64,000 bases of DNA, from positions 2,790,001-2,854,000 of the forward strand of contig OZ176050.1 in the NCBI GenBank assembly GCA_964247055.1, in the 5' to 3' direction. Source of the DNA: Paragordius varius. Lineage: Eukaryota > Nematomorpha. Under the pieces are notes generated by a model. That model had not been told where the DNA came from and made no database searches. It saw only the letters and a program-made list of their open reading frames with translations. How positions within the stretch are numbered: the stretch's first letter is position 1; each line of letters opens with the position of its first letter. Both the position numbers and the translations under genes were made by a program. Shown here in pieces: positions 60,431 through 64,000 of the stretch.

Positions 60431-63400
60431 GAGAAATTATTGGGGGTTAAGAGTATTGGCGCGGGTTGAGTTTTCTTCCTCATCAGCAATGATTATCACT
60501 CAGTGACAGTACAAAACCGCTAAAGTAGATAATATCTCGCTTAATAAGGTTACAATTATCCCTTGCTCATCTTTAATCAACCATACTCACTCCCCGTGCC
60601 GATATTGGGGGTTAAGAGTATTGGCGCGGGTTGAGTTTTCTTCCTCATCAGCAATGATTATCACTCAATTACAGTACAAAACCGCTATAGTTGATAATAT
60701 CTCGCTTAATAAGGTTACAATTATCCCTTGTTTTTCATCTCAACCATACTTACTCCCCGTGCCGAGAAATTATTGGGGGTTAAGAGTATTGGCGCGGGTT
60801 GAGTTTTCTTCCACCTCAGCAATGATTATCACTCAATTACAGTACAAAACCGCTATAGTTGATAATATCTCGCTTAATAAAGTTACAATTATCCCTTGTT
60901 TTTCATCTCAACCATACTTACTCCCCGTGCCGAGAAATTATTGGGGGTTAAGAGTATTGGCGCGGGTTGAGTTTTCTTCCTCATCAGCAATGATTATCAC
61001 TCAATTACAGTACAAAACCGCTATAGTTGATAATATCTCGCTTAATAAGGTTACAATTATCCCTTGCTCATCTTTAATCAACCATACTCACTCCCCGTGC
61101 CGAGAAATTATTGGGGGTTAAGAGTATTGGCGCGGGTTGAGTTTTCTTCCTCATCAGCAATGATTATCACTCAATTACAGTACAAAACCGCTATAGTTGA
61201 TAATATCTCGCTTAATAAGGTTACAATTATCCCTTGTTTTTCATCTTTAATCAACCATACTCACTCCCCGTGCCGAGAAATTATTGGGGGTTAAGAGTAT
61301 TGGCGCGGGTTGAGTTTTCTTCCTCATCAGCAATGATTATCACTCAATTACAGTACAAAACCGCTATAGTTGATAATATCTCGCTTAATAAAGTTACAAT
61401 TATCCCTTGTTTTTCATCTCAACCATACTTACTCCCCGTGCCGAGAAATTATTGGGGGTTAAGAGTATTGGCGCGGGTTGAGTTTTCTTCCTCATCAGCA
61501 ATGATTATCACTCAATTACAGTACAAAACCGCTATAGTTGATAATATCTCGCTTAATAAAGTTACAATTATCCCTTGTTTTTCATCTCAACCATACTTAC
61601 TCCCCGTGCCGAGAAATTATTGGGGGTTAAGAGTATTGGCGCGGGTTGAGTTTTCTTCCACCTCAGCAATGATTATCACTCAATTACAGTACAAAACCGC
61701 TATAGTTGATAATATCTCGCTTAATAAAGTTACAATTATCCCTTGTTTTTCATCTTTGGTCAACCATACTTACTCCCCGTGCCGAGAAATTATTGGGGGT
61801 TAAGAGTATTGGCGCGGGTTGAGTTTTCTTCCTCATCAGCAATGATTATCACTCAGTTACAGTACAAAACCGCTAAAGTAGATAATATCTCGCTTAATAA
61901 GGTTACAATTATCCCTTGCTCATCTTTAATCAACCATACTCACTCCCCGTGCCGAGAAATTATTGGGGGTTAAGAGTATTGGCGCGGGTTGAGTTTTCTT
62001 CCTCATCAGCAATGATTATCACTCAATTACAGTACAAAACCGCTATAGTTGATAATATCTCGCTTAATAAGGTTACAATTATCCCTTGTTTTTCATCTTT
62101 AATCAACCATACTCACTCCCCGTGCCGAGAAATTATTGGGGGTTAAGAGTATTGGCGCGGGTTGAGTTTTCTTCCTCATCAGCAATGATTATCACTCAAT
62201 TACAGTACAAAACCGCTATAGTTGATAATATCTCGCTTAATAAAGTTACAATTATCCCTTGTTTTTCATCTCAACCATACTTACTCCCCGTGCCGAGAAA
62301 TTATTGGGGGTTAAGAGTATTGGCGCGGGTTGAGTTTTCTTCCTCATCAGCAATGATTATCACTTAGTTACAGTACAAAACCGCTAAAGTTGATAATATC
62401 TCGCTTGATAAGATTACAATTATCCCTTGTTTTTCATCTTTAATCAACCATACTCACTCCCCGTGCCGAGAAATTATTGGGGGTTAAGAGTATTGGCGCG
62501 GGTTGAGTTTTCTTCCTCATCAGCAATGATTATCACTTAGTTACAGTACAAAACCGCTAAAGTTGATAATATCTCGCTTAATAAGGTTACAATTATCCCT
62601 TGCTCATCTTTAATCAACCATACTCACTCCCCGTGCCGAGAAATTATTGGGGGTTAAGAGTATTGGCGCGGGTTGAGTTTTCTTCCTTATCAGCAATGAT
62701 TATCACTTAGTTACAGTACAAAACCGCTAAAGTTGATAATATCTCGCTTAATAAGGTTACAATTATCCCTTGCTCATCTTTAATCAACCATACTCACTCC
62801 CCGTGCCGAGAAATTATTGGGGGTTAAGAGTATTGGCGCGGGTTGAGTTTTCTTCCTCATCAGCAATGATTATCACTTAGTTACAGTACAAAACCGCTAA
62901 AGTTGATAATATCTCGCTTGATAAGATTACAATTATCCCTTGTTTTTCATCTTTAATCAACCATACTCACTCCCCGTGCCGAGAAATTATTGGGGGTTAA
63001 GAGTATTGGCGCGGGTTGAGTTTTCTTCCTCATCAGCAATGATTATCACTTAGTTACAGTACAAAACCGCTAAAGTTGATAATATCTCGCTTAATAAGGT
63101 TACAATTATCCCTTGCTCATCTTTAATCAACCATACTCACTCCCCGTGCCGAGAAATTATTGGGGGTTAAGAGTATTGGCGCGGGTTGAGTTTTCTTCCT
63201 TATCAGCAATGATTATCACTTAGTTACAGTACAAAACCGCTAAAGTTGATAATATCTCGCTTAATAAGGTTACAATTATCCCTTGCTCATCTTTAATCAA
63301 CCATACTCACTCCCCGTGCCGAGAAATTATTGGGGGTTAAGAGTATTGGCGCGGGTTGAGTTTTCTTCCTCATCAGCAATGATTATCACTTAGTTACAGT

Positions 63401-64000
63401 ACAAAACCGCTAAAGTTGATAATATCTCGCTTGATAAGATTACAATTATCCCTTGTTTTTCATCTTTAATCAACCATACTCACTCCCCGTGCCGAGAAAT
63501 TATTGGGGGTTAAGAGTATTGGCGCGGGTTGAGTTTTCTTCCTCATCAGCAATGATTATCACTTAGTTACAGTACAAAACCGCTAAAGTTGATAATATCT
63601 CGCTTAATAAGGTTACAATTATCCCTTGCTCATCTTTAATCAACCATACTCACTCCCCGTGCCGAGAAATTATTGGGGGTTAAGAGTATTGGCGCGGGTT
63701 GAGTTTTCTTCCTCATCAGCAATGATTATCACTTAGTTACAGTACAAAACCGCTAAAGTTGATAATATCTCGCTTAATAAGGTTACAATTATCCCTTGCT
63801 CATCTTTAATCAACCATACTCACTCCCCGTGCCGAGAAATTATTGGGGGTTAAGAGTATTGGCGCGGGTTGAGTTTTCTTCCTCATCAGCAATGATTATC
63901 ACTTAGTTACAGTACAAAACCGCTAAAGTTGATAATATCTCGCTTGATAAGATTACAATTATCCCTTGTTTTTCATCTTTAATCAACCATACTCACTCCC
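60431..64000 (+). repeat. ~170-bp tandem satellite with trimeric higher-order structure
   Basis: The landmark GAGTATTGGCGCGGGTTGAG starts at 60451, 60615, 60784, 60952, 61122, 61295, 61463, 61631, 61804, 61974, 62147, 62315, 62488, 62658, 62828, 63001, 63171, 63341, 63514, 63684 and 63854. Monomer spacings are 164 once (the monomer lacks GAGAAATT), then 168-173. Length classes differ at the junction: CCTTGCTCATCTTTAATC (170), CCTTGTTTTTCATCTTTAATC-like (173) and a form lacking TTTAAT (168). From 62488 the order 170-170-173 repeats as a 513-bp unit, the 173 monomer also carrying CTTGATAAGATTAC. The array continues past the right edge. Open frames across 168-bp monomers are incidental. Confidence 0.95.

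Noticed and set aside
60621-62367. Open frames of up to 189 codons encoding repeated RVEFSSSSAMIITQLQYKTA
   Set aside because: They arise because some satellite monomers are 168 bp, a multiple of three, so one frame stays open. Monomers of 170 and 173 bp break it. Non-coding satellite.
60431-64000. CRISPR array
   Set aside because: The whole ~170-bp unit is repeated with no unique spacers, and the DNA is eukaryotic.
1-64000. tRNA, rRNA or snRNA genes, and LTR retroelements
   Set aside because: No cloverleaf with A/B boxes, rRNA-like text or paired long terminal repeats with a retroelement core could be recognised by eye. A covariance-model scan would be the proper test.

Overview
The window is AT-rich nuclear DNA from an intron-rich animal. 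Seven protein-coding genes can be rebuilt by joining GT-AG exons in phase against known families. They are a mitochondrial citrate carrier (SLC25A1, minus, 3' end off the left edge), a DEK_C plus SWIB nuclear protein (plus), eIF3a (plus), a two-LIM muscle LIM protein (plus), the mitochondrial helicase Twinkle (minus), Mediator subunit MED25 (plus) and the CTD phosphatase SSU72 (plus). A muscle LIM protein together with TWNK and MED25 points to a bilaterian metazoan, probably a protostome. I cannot name the species. The very short 5' introns recall what is reported for parasitic flatworms and dicyemids, but that is only a hint.

Layout. 1-4758: SLC25A1, with a decayed LINE in a 3.4-kb intron. 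4759-6808: spacer with an old inverted-repeat-transposon relic. 6809-8336: SWIB gene. 8337-16206: mobile-element territory, with a 689-bp hAT-type element carrying a perfect 8-bp target duplication, relic satellite monomers, a long-TIR element hit by a hAT transposon that was itself hit by another repeat, and a 222-bp MITE. 16207-27311: eIF3a (17 exons, 1136 aa). 27312-30704: quiet spacer. 30705-32614: muscle LIM protein. 34175-38596 and 38662-49464: TWNK and MED25, head to head with 65 bp between start codons. The MED25 introns hold one intact, young RTE-type LINE and two decayed ones. 49465-54516: decayed LINE and nested repeats. 54517-55212: SSU72. 55213-59577: a foldback-like element with 21-bp minisatellite arms, then a long copy of a modular non-coding repeat. 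59985-64000: edge and body of a ~170-bp satellite with a trimeric higher-order repeat, running off the right edge.

The standout feature is intron size. Of 57 introns I could define, 15 are only 21-36 nt long. Fourteen of these are the first one to four introns of their genes, while later introns in the same genes run to hundreds or thousands of bases. Splicing them is needed to keep frame or avoid a stop in all but one case. The satellite is the second: degenerate monomers of the same family, in reverse orientation and with the same ~169-bp period, lie about 50 kb from the array.

The genes are housekeeping and do not form a pathway. TWNK and SLC25A1 act in mitochondria, MED25 and SSU72 in RNA polymerase II transcription, and eIF3a in translation initiation.
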